In this document: positions 25,953 through 37,050 of the stretch, one piece after another
Layout: each line of letters begins with the position of its first letter
Position numbering within the stretch: the stretch's first letter is position 1
NCBI RefSeq assembly: GCF_023507705.1
Contig: NZ_JALBGD010000001.1
Span: forward strand, 310,001-374,000
Reading direction: 5' to 3'
Source: Stappia sp. WLB 29
GTDB taxonomy: Bacteria > Pseudomonadota > Alphaproteobacteria > Rhizobiales > Stappiaceae
DNA: 64,000 nucleotides
Notes under the pieces: generated by a model
Told to the model about the DNA's origin: nothing
The model's input: only the letters and a program-made list of their open reading frames with translations
Database searches by the model: none
Program-made: the position numbers and the translations under genes

Positions 25953-28233
25953 CTGTAGCAACCGTCTCCGGGGTCACGGACGCCTCGCCTGTGTCTGACG
26001 GAAGATCCGCCGTGTTTCTTACCATCGTCAGGCGGACCATGGCCCCTCGCCCGCCTCCGACGCTCTCGTCCCGCACCGGCGCATCGAGAAGTTCGATGCC
26101 GCCGCCATGCTCTTCCATGATCTTCTTGACGATTGCGAGACCGAGGCCGGTGCCCTTCTCCCGTGTCGTCATATAGGGCTCCAGCAACCGCTGGCGGTTC
26201 TCCACCGGCAGGCCGATGCCATTGTCCACCACCTCGATGGCGATGGTCTCGCCGTCCTGGTGTACGGTGACGTCGATGCGGCCCTTGCTGCCGCTGTCGG
26301 CCGGCACCGCCAACACCGATTCCGTCGCGTTCTTGATGACGTTGGTCAGCGCCTGCCCGACCAGTCTCTGGTCGAACCGCGCCTTCACCGCCGTCTCCGG
26401 GAGATCGGTGCGGATCGAAATGTTCGGATTGGCGACGCTCTGCAGGAAGGCGGCCTCGCGCACGGTGGTGCGCAGATCGCTGCTGCTCATTGTCGGCTTC
26501 GGCATGCGCGCGAAGGACGAGAACTCGTCGACCATGCGGCCGATGTCGCCGACTTGGCGGATGATCGTATCGATGCACTGGTCGAACACGGTGCGGTCGT
26601 CGTCGACGATCGTCTTGCCGTAACGCCGGCGGATGCGCTCCGCCGACAGCTGGATCGGCGTCAGCGGGTTCTTGATCTCGTGGGCGATACGGCGCGCAAC
26701 GTCCGCCCAGGCCGAGGTCCGCTGGGCAGTGACGAGATCGGTGATGTCGTCCAACGTGACCACGAAGCCGTGCTCGCTGCGGGTCGACTGCTCGCTGGTG
26801 ACGCGCACATTGACGCTGCGCTCGCGTCCGTGCCGGTGCAGCGACACCTGCGTCTCGGTCATCCGGTCGTCGGCGCGCGCCAGCACGTCCTCCACGACAG
26901 AGGCGAGCTCCGGCACCACGCGGCCGAGCGGCTCGTCCAGAAGCGCGCTCTCGCTGACGTCGAGCAGCGACAAGGCGGAGCGGTTCACCAGCGTGATGCG
27001 CCCGGTGTCGTCGATGCCGATGACGCCGGCGGTGACGCCCGACAGCACCGCCTCGGTGAAGCGGCGGCGACGGTCGATCTGGTCGTTCGCCGCCAGCAGC
27101 GCATCGCGCTGGCCGCGCAGCTGCGCCGTCATGTTGTTGAAGGTGGTGCCGAGATTGGCAAGGTCGCCTGCCGACTTGTCGGTCTCCACCTGAACATAGA
27201 GATTGCCCTTGGAGACCTGGTCGGCTGCGCCGATGAGCCGGCGGATCGGCGAGACCAGCTGATTGGCGAAGCCGAAGCCGATCCAGATCGACGACAGCAG
27301 CAGCACCAGGGTGACGCCGGTATAGACGAGCGCGAAGGCCACCTGTACGCCGAACCGGCTTTGCTCCATCCGGCCGTACTGGCTGGCCCCGTCCTCGGCC
27401 AGACGCATGTAGTCGACCACGCGCTTGTCCATCGCGCGGGTGACATAGAGATACATGTCGTCATAGGCGGAGAGTTTCATCACGCCGCCGACGAGGTTGG
27501 AGACGCCCGGCGCGATCAGCACCGGTTCGCCGGCCGCCGCCTGCCCGAACGCCTCCACCGGCGGCAGGATGACCTCCACGTCCGGATTGACAACGACCCG
27601 GGTGATCACCGTACCGTCCGGCTTCATCAGATAGGCCCCGCCGAGCGCACGCAGGGTCGTTTGCGTCTGAAAGAAGCTGTCGAAGCGGGTCGGTTCGAAA
27701 TCATAGACCGTCTTGGCCCGGTCGATGTCGTTGGCCATGGCGATCAGGTCGCCGCGCAGCACGCGGGCGTGCTCCTGCAGATAGGCCTGCGCGACGGTCA
27801 GCGCATTGTCGATGATCAGCCGGGTGCGGTCCTCGAACCAGCGGTCGAGGCCACGGTCGAGGGTGATGGTCGCGAGAATGGCGACGAGAACCGCGGGAAC
27901 CGCCGCCACGACGCTGAACAGCGTGACGATGCGCCCGTGCAGGCGAGCCGCCGCCCGCCCTCGCCTGCGCGCCTGCAGAAGCGCCGCAAATTCGAGCCCG
28001 ATCAGCAGCAAGAGGATGGCGACGAGAACGCCGTTGATCACCATCGCAACCTGTGCGACGGGACCGTCCGGCGCGATCGGCGTCACGCCCATCAGCACGA
28101 AGAAGGTCAGCGTGATGGAAATCAGCGAAACGATGACCAGCACGAGGCCGATGCGGCGCACGCGCAACCCGCTCCGACCGCTGTCGGACGGAGAATCTGC
28201 TCCGCTGGTTCTCTCGGCAAGCACAGTTGGCAA
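25942..28233 (-). CDS. ntrY: Nitrogen-regulation sensor histidine kinase NtrY
   Basis: A 763-residue inner-membrane sensor kinase. There are three to four N-terminal membrane segments within residues 30-140, a periplasmic loop, and another segment near residue 310. A HAMP linker, a PAS domain (AVLSGVTAGVIGIDDTGRI), HisKA with the phospho-histidine in [16 protein letters not shown], and an HATPase ending in GTGLGLAIVKKIMEEHGG follow. It phosphorylates NtrX, encoded by the overlapping downstream gene. The ~100-base gap after ntrC may contain its own promoter. Confidence 0.94.
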   Translation of the reverse strand: MPTVLAERTSGADSPSDSGRSGLRVRRIGLVLVIVSLISITLTFFVLMGVTPIAPDGPVAQVAMVINGVLVAILLLLIGLEFAALLQARRRGRAAARLHGRIVTLFSVVAAVPAVLVAILATITLDRGLDRWFEDRTRLIIDNALTVAQAYLQEHARVLRGDLIAMANDIDRAKTVYDFEPTRFDSFFQTQTTLRALGGAYLMKPDGTVITRVVVNPDVEVILPPVEAFGQAAAGEPVLIAPGVSNLVGGVMKLSAYDDMYLYVTRAMDKRVVDYMRLAEDGASQYGRMEQSRFGVQVAFALVYTGVTLVLLLSSIWIGFGFANQLVSPIRRLIGAADQVSKGNLYVQVETDKSAGDLANLGTTFNNMTAQLRGQRDALLAANDQIDRRRRFTEAVLSGVTAGVIGIDDTGRITLVNRSALSLLDVSESALLDEPLGRVVPELASVVEDVLARADDRMTETQVSLHRHGRERSVNVRVTSEQSTRSEHGFVVTLDDITDLVTAQRTSAWADVARRIAHEIKNPLTPIQLSAERIRRRYGKTIVDDDRTVFDQCIDTIIRQVGDIGRMVDEFSSFARMPKPTMSSSDLRTTVREAAFLQSVANPNISIRTDLPETAVKARFDQRLVGQALTNVIKNATESVLAVPADSGSKGRIDVTVHQDGETIAIEVVDNGIGLPVENRQRLLEPYMTTREKGTGLGLAIVKKIMEEHGGGIELLDAPVRDESVGGGRGAMVRLTMVRNTADLPSDTGEASVTPETVATDGV

Positions 28234-28337
28234 CCGTCGCTAGAATCGGCCCAGGCGAGTCCGTTGCTGGGAATGCGGCACCCTTACCACACAATGTTGC
28301 CAAATTACGACAGGGATGCCGCCGCGTGAAGCCGACG

Positions 28338-29774
<1,437 letters not shown>

Positions 29775-29791
29775 GGTCGGTGTCCCAGAGG

Positions 29792-30907
29792 TCAGATTTC
29801 GTCCTGCGTCGCGTAAGCGGGCATCAGGATGCGGAAAACGGTGCGGCCCGGCTGGCTGTCGCATTCGATGACACCGCCGTGGTCGCCGATGATCTTGGCA
29901 ACGAGCGCAAGCCCCAGGCCGGAGCCGTTGGCCTTGGTCGTCACAAAGGGGTCGAAGAGATGCGGCAGCAGGTCCTCGGGAACGCCCGGGCCGTTGTCGC
30001 GCACGCAGAACTCCAGCGGCAGGCTCACCCGTTCCCGCGAGCCGGGCACCGACAGGCGGATGCCGGGGCGGTAGGCGGTCGTCAGGGTGATCTCGCCCGC
30101 CGGCTCGCCCGCCACCGCTTCGCTGGCATTCTTCACCAGGTTGAGGAACACCTGCACCAGCTGGTCGCGATTGGCCAGGACCAGCGGCAGGGACGGGTCG
30201 TATTCGACGTTGATCGGGATGTTGCGGGCGAAGCCGGAATTGGCGAGGCGCTGCACATGGTCGAGCACCACGTGGATGTTGACCGGCTCGCGCTCGACCG
30301 GCCGCTCGTCGGAGAACACTTCCATCCGGTCGACCAGTTTCACGATCCGGTCGGTCTCGTCCATGATCAGCCGGGTGAGCGGACGGTCGTCCTCGGCGGC
30401 CGAGGCCTCCAGCAACTGCGCGGCGCCGCGAATGCCCGACAGCGGGTTCTTGATCTCGTGCGCCAGCATCGTCGCAAGGCCCGAGACGGTGCGCGCCGCA
30501 CCGCGCGAGGTGAGTTGGCGGTCGATCTTTTCCGCCATGCCCCGCTCCTGCAGCATTAGGACGACGGCGCCGGGCCTGTCGGCCACAGGTGCGGCGATGA
30601 TGTCGACGATCTTCTCGGCGCCGATGCGCGGCGAGCCGATGTCCACCTTGTACTCGTTGACCGGCGCGCCGCGCTCCCTCACCTGCGAGATCAGCATGAG
30701 CAGCGGACTGCCGAACGGCACGAAATGGGACACCGGATGCCGGCGGAGCACCTGCGCGCTGGCGCGGAAGAAGCTCTCCGCCGCCATGTTCGCCTCGACG
30801 ATGCGGCCTTGCGGGTCGACGAGGATGAGCGGGTGCGGCAGCGCGTCGAGAATCTGCCCATTGGTGCCGGGGATGGGACCGGCGGCGGCTTCGCGTGCGC
30901 CTCTCAT
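29792..30907 (-). CDS. ntrB: Nitrogen-regulation sensor kinase NtrB
   Basis: A 371-residue cytoplasmic kinase/phosphatase controlled by PII. A PAS domain occupies about residues 18-120 ([22 protein letters not shown]). The phospho-histidine lies in [19 protein letters not shown], and the ATPase has N-box LVKNASEAV and G-box [20 protein letters not shown]. The start ATG overlaps the dusB stop by four bases (ATGA). dusB-ntrB-ntrC form one transcription unit, as in many Alphaproteobacteria. Confidence 0.95.
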   Translation of the reverse strand: MRGAREAAAGPIPGTNGQILDALPHPLILVDPQGRIVEANMAAESFFRASAQVLRRHPVSHFVPFGSPLLMLISQVRERGAPVNEYKVDIGSPRIGAEKIVDIIAAPVADRPGAVVLMLQERGMAEKIDRQLTSRGAARTVSGLATMLAHEIKNPLSGIRGAAQLLEASAAEDDRPLTRLIMDETDRIVKLVDRMEVFSDERPVEREPVNIHVVLDHVQRLANSGFARNIPINVEYDPSLPLVLANRDQLVQVFLNLVKNASEAVAGEPAGEITLTTAYRPGIRLSVPGSRERVSLPLEFCVRDNGPGVPEDLLPHLFDPFVTTKANGSGLGLALVAKIIGDHGGVIECDSQPGRTVFRILMPAYATQDEI

Positions 30908-31938
30908 GCGGCGGCCTCCAGGCTGGATGCGGTTTCCGCCCCACCCGCAAAGCAGGCTCGAAGGCTGGCGGTGACGAAGCCGGCGTCTTCCGATGTCAGG
31001 ATTTTCTGGCGTATGGGGCCGGGCACGCCGGGTGCGCCGGCATCCAGATACCAGGCGATATGCTTGCGGGCGAGCCGCAGCCCCTTTTGCGCGCCATAGA
31101 GCTCGCGCATCATCTCGATATGCTCGCAGACGAGCTCGCCGAGCTTGGCGCCCCAAGGCACAACCGGAGCCGGCAGGCCGTCGAGCCCGGCAGCGATGGC
31201 TCCCGGCAGCCAGGGGCGACCGTAAGCAGCGCGCCCGACCATGACCGCATCGGCGCCTGACCGGTCCATCATCTCGTGCGCATCCTCCACCGAGCCGCAA
31301 TCGCCATTGGCGACCAGCGGGACGGAGATCCGCTCGCGCACCGCCCGGATCGCATCCCAGTCGGCCTGACCCTTGTAGAACTGGCAGCGAGTGCGGCCGT
31401 GCACGGTGATCATCGCGACGCCGGCCGCCTCGGCCCGCGCGGCAAGCTCCGGCGCATTGAGCGAATCGTGGTCCCAGCCGAGGCGCATCTTCAGCGTCAC
31501 GGGCACGGAGACCGCGCCGACGGTGGCTTCCACCAGCGTCAGGGCGTGGTCGAGATCGCGCATGAGCGCCGAGCCGGAATAGCCGGAGGTCACCTTCTTG
31601 GCCGGGCAGCCCATGTTGATGTCGATGATATCGGCCCCGGCGGCCTCTGCCAGGCGCGCACCCTCTGCCATCCAGTGCGCCTCGCGGCCGGCTAGCTGCA
31701 CCACATGCAGCGCGCCGGCGATTCCCTCGCTGCGCAGACGGGTTTCGGGATGCCCCTCGGCAAGCTGCTCGCACGCCACCATTTCGGAAACGACGAGCCC
31801 GGCGCCGAAGCGGTGCGCCAGATGCCGGAAAGCCACATCGGTGACGCCGGACATGGGCGCGAGAAACACGCGATTGGCGCTTTCCACCGTCCCGATCCTG
31901 ATGCCGCGGCCGTTGGCGCCGCCTTGCTGAATGCTCAT
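30904..31938 (-). CDS. dusB: tRNA-dihydrouridine synthase DusB
   Basis: A 344-residue FMN enzyme reducing specific uridines in the tRNA D-loop. [19 protein letters not shown] opens the TIM barrel, and [20 protein letters not shown] contains the catalytic cysteine. I chose the ATG at 31938 ([12 protein letters not shown]); the open frame continues upstream without family similarity. It is the first gene of dusB-ntrBC (the nifR3 position) and is divergent from ispDF. Confidence 0.94.
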   Translation of the reverse strand: MSIQQGGANGRGIRIGTVESANRVFLAPMSGVTDVAFRHLAHRFGAGLVVSEMVACEQLAEGHPETRLRSEGIAGALHVVQLAGREAHWMAEGARLAEAAGADIIDINMGCPAKKVTSGYSGSALMRDLDHALTLVEATVGAVSVPVTLKMRLGWDHDSLNAPELAARAEAAGVAMITVHGRTRCQFYKGQADWDAIRAVRERISVPLVANGDCGSVEDAHEMMDRSGADAVMVGRAAYGRPWLPGAIAAGLDGLPAPVVPWGAKLGELVCEHIEMMRELYGAQKGLRLARKHIAWYLDAGAPGVPGPIRQKILTSEDAGFVTASLRACFAGGAETASSLEAAA

Positions 31939-32077
31939 ATGATGTGCACTTTCCACTGTGCCTACAGAATAGACAATGTCGATTACGCTGCAAGTGCGAA
32001 ATTCGCGCGTCCGACATAAGCCTTGTGGATGCGCAGCGAAACCGTCAAAACCGCCGCATCCGCATTGACGACCGGAC

Positions 32078-33346
32078 ATGACGATGACCGCGCCCGACCA
32101 TTCCCCGCCTAGCGCTGCCGGCCGAGTGGCCATGCTGATCGTCGCGGCAGGCAAGGGCCTGCGCGCGGGCGGCGGCGTGCCGAAGCAGTACCGACAGATC
32201 GGCGGCACGCCTTTGCTGCGCCGCACAATCGAGGCGGCGCTCGCCTGCGACCGCGTGTCTGCCGTCGCGGTGCTGATCGGCGAGAACGACGACGCCCACT
32301 ATGCCGACTGCATTGCCGGGCTCGCCGATCCGCGCCTGCAGCCGCCCGCCCGAGGCGGCGACACCCGCCAGGCAACGGTGCTGCACGGCCTGCGGGCGCT
32401 CGCACACCTCGCCCCGGACATCGTCCTCATCCATGACGGGGCCCGCCCCTTCGTCTCGATTGAGGTCATACAGGCCTCCATCGACGCGATTGCGGCCGGC
32501 CACCGCGCAGCGGTTGCCGCCGTCCCCGTTTCCGATACGCTGAAGCGGGCAGACCCGGAGAGCGGCGCAATCCTCGGCACGGTGGAGCGCAACGGACTTT
32601 ATGCCGCGCAGACGCCGCAGGCCTTCCGCTTTCACGATATCCTGGACGCGCATGAGCGCGCGGCAAGCGAAGGCCTCGCGTCCTTCACGGACGATGCGGC
32701 CGTTGCCGAATGGGCGGGCCTTACGGTCGTGCTTACGCCCGGCGAGACCGGCAACGTCAAGATCACCACGGCGGAGGACCTGCGCCGCTTCGACAGGGAC
32801 AGCGCCACCAGGGAGCCTCGCATGGACATGGAAACACGGGTCGCCACCGCCTACGACGTGCACGCATTCGAGGCGGGCAACGGTGTCGTTCTCGGCGGCA
32901 TCGCCATTCCCCACGACCGCGCGCTCATGGGCCACTCCGACGCGGACGTGGTGCTGCACGCGCTCACCGACGCGGTGCTGGCAACGATTTGCGACGGCGA
33001 TATCGGCCATCACTTTCCGCCGAGCGATCCGCAGTGGCGGGGCGCAGCCTCCGATCAGTTTCTCGACTACGCGGTCGACCGGCTGCGCCAGCGCGGCGGG
33101 CGGATCTCGCATCTGGATGTCACCATCGTCTGCGAACGCCCGAAAATCGGGCCGCACCGCGAAGCGATGCGCGCGCGCATCGCCGAAATTTGCGGCACGC
33201 CGCTTCACCGGGTATCGGTAAAGGCCACGACCTCGGAGCGCCTCGGCTTCACGGGGCGCGAGGAAGGCATTGCGGCTCTGGCGACGGTCACCGTCCGCCT
33301 GCCCGAGCAGAATGACGACATCACCGCGCAAGGAGGCCATGCGTGA
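32078..33346 (+). CDS. ispDF: Bifunctional IspD/IspF of the MEP isoprenoid pathway
   Basis: A 422-residue fusion of two non-consecutive steps of isoprenoid synthesis. The N-terminal ~235 residues are the cytidylyltransferase IspD ([28 protein letters not shown]). The C-terminal ~160 are MECDP synthase IspF ([45 protein letters not shown]). This fusion is normal in Alphaproteobacteria. The start may be ATG 32078 or ATG 32084. It overlaps pncC by four bases. Confidence 0.95.
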   Translation: MTMTAPDHSPPSAAGRVAMLIVAAGKGLRAGGGVPKQYRQIGGTPLLRRTIEAALACDRVSAVAVLIGENDDAHYADCIAGLADPRLQPPARGGDTRQATVLHGLRALAHLAPDIVLIHDGARPFVSIEVIQASIDAIAAGHRAAVAAVPVSDTLKRADPESGAILGTVERNGLYAAQTPQAFRFHDILDAHERAASEGLASFTDDAAVAEWAGLTVVLTPGETGNVKITTAEDLRRFDRDSATREPRMDMETRVATAYDVHAFEAGNGVVLGGIAIPHDRALMGHSDADVVLHALTDAVLATICDGDIGHHFPPSDPQWRGAASDQFLDYAVDRLRQRGGRISHLDVTIVCERPKIGPHREAMRARIAEICGTPLHRVSVKATTSERLGFTGREEGIAALATVTVRLPEQNDDITAQGGHA

Positions 33347-33867
33347 CCGATCTCGCCCGCGTCGAGGACAGTGCGGCCCGCGTCATCCGCGAGGCGACTG
33401 CCGCAGGCCTGCTGCTGGCAACCGCGGAATCCTGCACCGGCGGGCTGATCGCCAGCTCCCTTACCGAGATCTCCGGCTCGTCGGCAGTGGTCGACCGCGG
33501 GTTCGTGACCTATTCCAATGAAGCAAAGCGCGACATGCTGGGCGTACCGGCCGACCTGATCGCCCGCGTCGGCGCGGTCAGCCGCGACGTCGCCATCGCC
33601 ATGGCCGAGGGCGCGCTCACGGCCTCGCGCGCAGATGTGACCGTTGCAATCACCGGGATCGCCGGACCGGGCGGCGGCTCTGCGGAAAAGCCGGTCGGTC
33701 TGGTTCACATGGCCCTGGCTGCCAAGGGCCTCCCGACACAACATGAAGAGTTGCGCCTCGGCGACGTCGGGCGAAGCGCAGTGCGCCTTGCCACCGTGGA
33801 GCGCGCCCTCACTGCCCTGTCGCAGACCATTGCTAAAGTTTTATCGGTTCGTGAAACCGGAGAATGA
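33343..33867 (+). CDS. pncC: Nicotinamide-nucleotide amidohydrolase (CinA C-terminal domain protein)
   Basis: A 174-residue stand-alone CinA C-terminal domain, which deamidates NMN to nicotinate mononucleotide in characterised members. [18 protein letters not shown] and [18 protein letters not shown] are the signature regions. It starts with GTG inside the ispDF stop (GTGA), so it is translationally coupled. The N-terminal MoCF-like half of full CinA is absent. Confidence 0.93.
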   Translation: MTDLARVEDSAARVIREATAAGLLLATAESCTGGLIASSLTEISGSSAVVDRGFVTYSNEAKRDMLGVPADLIARVGAVSRDVAIAMAEGALTASRADVTVAITGIAGPGGGSAEKPVGLVHMALAAKGLPTQHEELRLGDVGRSAVRLATVERALTALSQTIAKVLSVRETGE

Positions 33868-33906
33868 CCAGTTCAACAAGGGCTTTCCCCTGTTAATTGT
33901 TTTTTC

Positions 33907-33941
33907 TGGGTAATGCACCCAAAGTCCTGTTCAAACAGGGA
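33907..33941 (+). promoter_or_regulatory. Small hairpins upstream of the secreted-protein gene
   Basis: GGGT-aatgc-ACCC (33907-33919) and CCTGTT-ca-AACAGG (33925-33938) follow a T-rich patch (33896-33904). The second abuts the ribosome binding site AGGGA of the gene at 33950 and could affect its translation, or the pair may mark the end of the ispDF-pncC transcript. Confidence 0.35.
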
Positions 33942-33949
33942 CATGTAAC

Positions 33950-34402
33950 ATGCGTAAGACCTGCCTGACCGTTGCCCTCGCGATTGCCCTGCCGACAGGC
34001 GCGCTTGCAGACGACATCCACATGATCTCACGACACTCGGACGGCTCCTTCTATGGCAGCCACAAGGTATTCACGCGCGCCGGCGACAACCTTCACGAGA
34101 TATCGCTCTGCGGTCATGCCTATTACGCCCGGGCGGCAACGGTCGCCTGGATGAACTACGAGGCAGAGGAAGGCCGCGACGTCGGCCTGGAGTTGAACCA
34201 GGGAAAGGGCTGGTACCGTATCTGCGAGGAACCGAGCAAGCAGGTCAAGCTCGCCGATATTGGTGTCGAGGGCACCAACGCGGAGGTGATGCGCGCCAGC
34301 GAAGAGGCGATGAACCGCCGCATGCGCTTCATCCATATCCGTCAGATGTTCTCGAAATACGGAAATTCCGGCGCCGCCTCATCATCCTATCACGCAAGGT
34401 GA
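33950..34402 (+). CDS. Small secreted protein of unknown function
   Basis: A 150-residue protein with a clear Sec signal peptide (MRKTCLTVALAIALPTGALA, cleavage after residue 20). The mature part has two cysteines, at 54 (ISLCGHAYYARAATVAWMNY) and 92 (GWYRICEEP), likely a periplasmic disulfide. It contains no catalytic motif that I recognise. AGGGA lies nine bases before the ATG. It follows pncC by about 80 bases and converges on ratA. I do not recognise the family. Confidence 0.8.
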   Translation: MRKTCLTVALAIALPTGALADDIHMISRHSDGSFYGSHKVFTRAGDNLHEISLCGHAYYARAATVAWMNYEAEEGRDVGLELNQGKGWYRICEEPSKQVKLADIGVEGTNAEVMRASEEAMNRRMRFIHIRQMFSKYGNSGAASSSYHAR

Positions 34403-34418
34403 CGTGCGGGGAGCCCGG

Positions 34419-34874
34419 CTAGCCGGCGCCGTAGACCACGTCGGCCCGCGCCTCGAAGGCATCGGAGAACTTCCTGAAAGCCCGGTCGAACATCGCCGAC
34501 ATGAGCGCACTCAACGTGCGGCTCTTAAACTCATAGCTGATGTCGAAACCAACCTCGCAGGCATCCTCGCCGAGCGGCTTGAACGTCCAGACATTTTCCA
34601 GGTGCCGGAACGGGCCGTCGAGATACTCGACGAGAATTCGCCTGTTGGCAGGCTCCAGCGTTACCCGGCTGGTGAAGGTCTCGCGAAACAGCTTGTAGGC
34701 GACGGTCATGTCGGCAACGAGCACTTCGCGCCCTCCGCCGAGATCCTTGCGCCCCCTCACCTGCAGTTTCTCGCAAAGCGGCACGAATTCGGGATACTTC
34801 TCCACATCGGCGACGAGCGCGAACATGTCGTCGCTGCTGTGCGCCACCTTATGCACGGTCTGGAATGACGGCAT
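34419..34874 (-). CDS. ratA: RatA/COQ10-family SRPBCC protein
   Basis: A 151-residue START-like (SRPBCC/polyketide_cyc) protein. YSSDDMFALVADVEKYPEFVPLCEKL is the typical opening of the RatA/COQ10 group, and the helix near ALMSAMFDRAFRKFSDAFEARA closes the lipid-binding cleft. Bacterial members have been described either as ubiquinone-binding COQ10-like proteins or as the ribosome-association toxin RatA; no antitoxin gene is adjacent, so I favour the quinone role. It lies just downstream of lipA, a conserved alphaproteobacterial pairing. Confidence 0.9.
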   Translation of the reverse strand: MPSFQTVHKVAHSSDDMFALVADVEKYPEFVPLCEKLQVRGRKDLGGGREVLVADMTVAYKLFRETFTSRVTLEPANRRILVEYLDGPFRHLENVWTFKPLGEDACEVGFDISYEFKSRTLSALMSAMFDRAFRKFSDAFEARADVVYGAG

Positions 34875-34935
34875 GTGACTTTCGGTCCTGCGTCTTTCTC
34901 GTGTCGGCGGCCCGACGTCCAGCCGGGCCGAAAGA

Positions 34936-35919
34936 TCAGGCGGACGCGGCTTGGCCCAGCTTTGCGGCGCGCGCGCGCTTCAGGTCGGCGAAGTCCTCGC
35001 CCGCGTGATGCGAGGAACGGGTCAGCGGGCTCGCCGAAACCTTCAGGAAGCCCTTCGCATAGGCGATCTTCTCGAACGCCGTGAACTCGTCGGGCGTCAC
35101 GAAGCGCATCACCGCGTGATGCTTGGAACTCGGCTGCAGGTACTGGCCGATGGTCAGGAAGTCGACATCGGCTGTGCGCAGATCGTCCATCAGTTGAAGG
35201 ACCTCGTTCCGCTCCTCGCCGAGGCCGACCATGATGCCCGACTTGGTGAACATGCCCGGGTCGATCTCCTTTACCTGCTGCAGCAGGCGGATGGAGTGGA
35301 AGTAGCGGGCGCCGGGGCGCACGGTCAGATACTTCGACGGCACGGTCTCGAGATTGTGGTTGAAGACGTCTGGCCGCGCGCGAACCACCGTCTCCAGCGC
35401 GCCGGGCTTGCGCAGGAAATCGGGCGTCAGCACCTCGATGGTGGTCGAAGGCGCGCGCTCGCGGATCGCCTGGATCACTTCGGCGAAATGGCCGGCACCG
35501 CCGTCGGAAAGATCGTCGCGATCCACCGAGGTGATGACGACATGCTGAAGGCCCATCGTCGCAACCGCCTCGGCAACGCCGGCCGGCTCCTTCGGATCGA
35601 CCGGGCCGGGCATGCCCGTGCGCACGTTGCAGAAGGCGCAGGCGCGGGTGCAGGTATCGCCGAGGATCATGAAGCTGGCATGCTTCTTCGACCAGCATTC
35701 GCCGATATTCGGGCAGCCCGCTTCCTCGCAGACGGTCACGAGATTGTTGGAGCGCACGACCTGCTGCGTCTCCCGGTAGACGGGGGACGTGGGTGCCTTC
35801 ACCCGGATCCAGGCAGGCTTGCGCTGGATCGGATTGTCGGGCCGATGGGCCTTTTCCGGGTGGCGGGGCCGCTCGGCCTGCGAGTTGCCCTGGGTGACCG
35901 TGTCGAGGAGTGTAACCAT
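34936..35919 (-). CDS. lipA: Lipoyl synthase
   Basis: A 327-residue radical-SAM enzyme inserting two sulfurs into octanoyl groups on lipoyl domains. The auxiliary cluster motif is visible as [13 protein letters not shown] (CX4CX5C) and the radical-SAM cluster as CTRACAFC (CX3CX2C). The C-terminal SSHHAGE region contains the conserved serine ligand area. AGGTG lies upstream of the ATG. Its substrates include the lipoyl domains of PdhB and PdhC encoded nearby. Confidence 0.97.
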   Translation of the reverse strand: MVTLLDTVTQGNSQAERPRHPEKAHRPDNPIQRKPAWIRVKAPTSPVYRETQQVVRSNNLVTVCEEAGCPNIGECWSKKHASFMILGDTCTRACAFCNVRTGMPGPVDPKEPAGVAEAVATMGLQHVVITSVDRDDLSDGGAGHFAEVIQAIRERAPSTTIEVLTPDFLRKPGALETVVRARPDVFNHNLETVPSKYLTVRPGARYFHSIRLLQQVKEIDPGMFTKSGIMVGLGEERNEVLQLMDDLRTADVDFLTIGQYLQPSSKHHAVMRFVTPDEFTAFEKIAYAKGFLKVSASPLTRSSHHAGEDFADLKRARAAKLGQAASA

Positions 35920-35973
35920 GGCACCTAAGTGTCGCTGTTGGGGTGAAAGGTCAAGCGGTTCCGCGCCGGTCTG

Positions 35974-36429
35974 CTATACCGCCGCAGCAGGTCTCATGTA
36001 GCGTTTGAGCTGCGAAACGGCGGTCTCGCCGAGCGGCTGCGAGCGGCGGGTCGCTTCGTTGATCTGCACCACCACGCTGCGCGCCTTCGCAAGCGGCCGG
36101 CCGTCCTGGCAGATCACCTGCTCCAAAGTCACCGAACTGCGCCCGATACTCGCCACCGCCGTGCCGATCTCCACGGTGCCCGGCCACAGGCCTTCGGCAA
36201 GGAAGTCGAGCTCCAGCCGGGCGATCACGAAGGCCGCACCCGGTTCGGCGAGCTCCCCGGCAGCATGAAACAGAAGCTCCACCCGGCCGGTTTCCAGAAA
36301 CGTCGAATAGACCGCGTTGTTGACGTGACCCTGCCGATCCGTGTCGCTGTAGCGCAACTTGTCGCTCGTGCGCAGCGGAAAGGCATCGATGATGGCGGCA
36401 GCGTCGCTCAACCGCGGATCTTCCGCCAC
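35974..36429 (-). CDS. Acyl-CoA thioesterase, 4HBT hotdog family
   Basis: A 151-residue hotdog-fold thioesterase. RYSDTDRQGHVNNAVYSTFLE holds the catalytic Asp of the 4-hydroxybenzoyl-CoA thioesterase group. The apparent GTG start at 36429 lies inside the last codons of the upstream GlsB-type gene (22-base overlap), implying coupled translation; shorter starts are possible. Substrate unknown, probably a fatty acyl-CoA. Confidence 0.85.
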   Translation of the reverse strand: MAEDPRLSDAAAIIDAFPLRTSDKLRYSDTDRQGHVNNAVYSTFLETGRVELLFHAAGELAEPGAAFVIARLELDFLAEGLWPGTVEIGTAVASIGRSSVTLEQVICQDGRPLAKARSVVVQINEATRRSQPLGETAVSQLKRYMRPAAAV

Positions 36430-36647
36430 ACGAACAACAGCAGGATCGCGCCCACCGTCGCCAGCACCAGCTGGTCGATGAACCCGCCCGACACGTTGAG
36501 CTTGAAGATTTCCGCAAGCTTGCCGCCCACCAGCGCGCCGATCAGGCCGACGACCAGGCTGCCGAAGAAGCCGCCGCGGCTGTCGAGCACACGGTGCGCA
36601 ACGGCACCGGCGATCAGCCCGATCAAGATCCAGAGGATGATGCCCAT
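36408..36647 (-). CDS. GlsB/YeaQ/YmgE-family membrane protein (copy 1)
   Basis: A 79-residue protein with three hydrophobic segments and Gly-rich turns (GIILWILIGLIAGAVAH, GGFFGSLVVGLIGALVGG). It matches the transglycosylase-associated family linked to stress responses in other bacteria, function unproven. The ATG at 36647 has AGGTGAGGG upstream; a longer frame to 36713 lacks one. It lies 58 bases after a paralogue. Confidence 0.88.
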   Translation of the reverse strand: MGIILWILIGLIAGAVAHRVLDSRGGFFGSLVVGLIGALVGGKLAEIFKLNVSGGFIDQLVLATVGAILLLFVWRKIRG

Positions 36648-36705
36648 TCTGCCCTCACCTGAAAGCCGGCCGGGGATCGCCCGGCCGGTAATGTTATCCG
36701 TCCGA

Positions 36706-36954
36706 TCAGGCAAGCACCCGCGCGATCAGCACCACGACAATCGCACCGACCGCCGCGACGATGACCTGATTCACGAAGGCATTGCCGACATTGATGTTGA
36801 TGCCGGCAAGATTGAACAGGAAGCCGCCGACAAACGCGCCGATCAGGCCGGTGATGAGATAGCGAACAAGACCGCCGCCGCCGATCAACAGGCTGGCGAG
36901 CCAGCCGGCAATGAGACCGATGGCGCACCAGATGAGGATGTTCTTGACGTCCAT
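36706..36954 (-). CDS. GlsB/YeaQ/YmgE-family membrane protein (copy 2)
   Basis: An 82-residue three-helix membrane protein of the same family as its downstream neighbour (ILIWCAIGLIAGWLAS, GLIGAFVGGFLF). The start is MDVKNIL at 36954. The two are divergent enough in sequence that an old tandem duplication or separate acquisition are both possible. It lies between lpdA and the thioesterase gene in the same orientation. Confidence 0.87.
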   Translation of the reverse strand: MDVKNILIWCAIGLIAGWLASLLIGGGGLVRYLITGLIGAFVGGFLFNLAGININVGNAFVNQVIVAAVGAIVVVLIARVLA

Positions 36955-37050
36955 GTCGAAAGTCCCCGTTTTGAAGAAGCGCCGCGAGGCGCCCGCCAAG
37001 GGTAGACGCTTCGGAGCACAACTCAAGATAGATTGGACCGCCGCCAGCCC

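Noticed and set aside
34415-34426. CCGGCTAGCCGG palindrome as a terminator between the secreted protein and ratA
   Set aside because: It is a 12-base palindrome with no loop and no T-run, largely at the 3' end of ratA; too weak to call.
34419-34874. RatA as part of a toxin-antitoxin pair
   Set aside because: No small partner gene is adjacent, and the lipA-ratA linkage is a housekeeping arrangement in Alphaproteobacteria.
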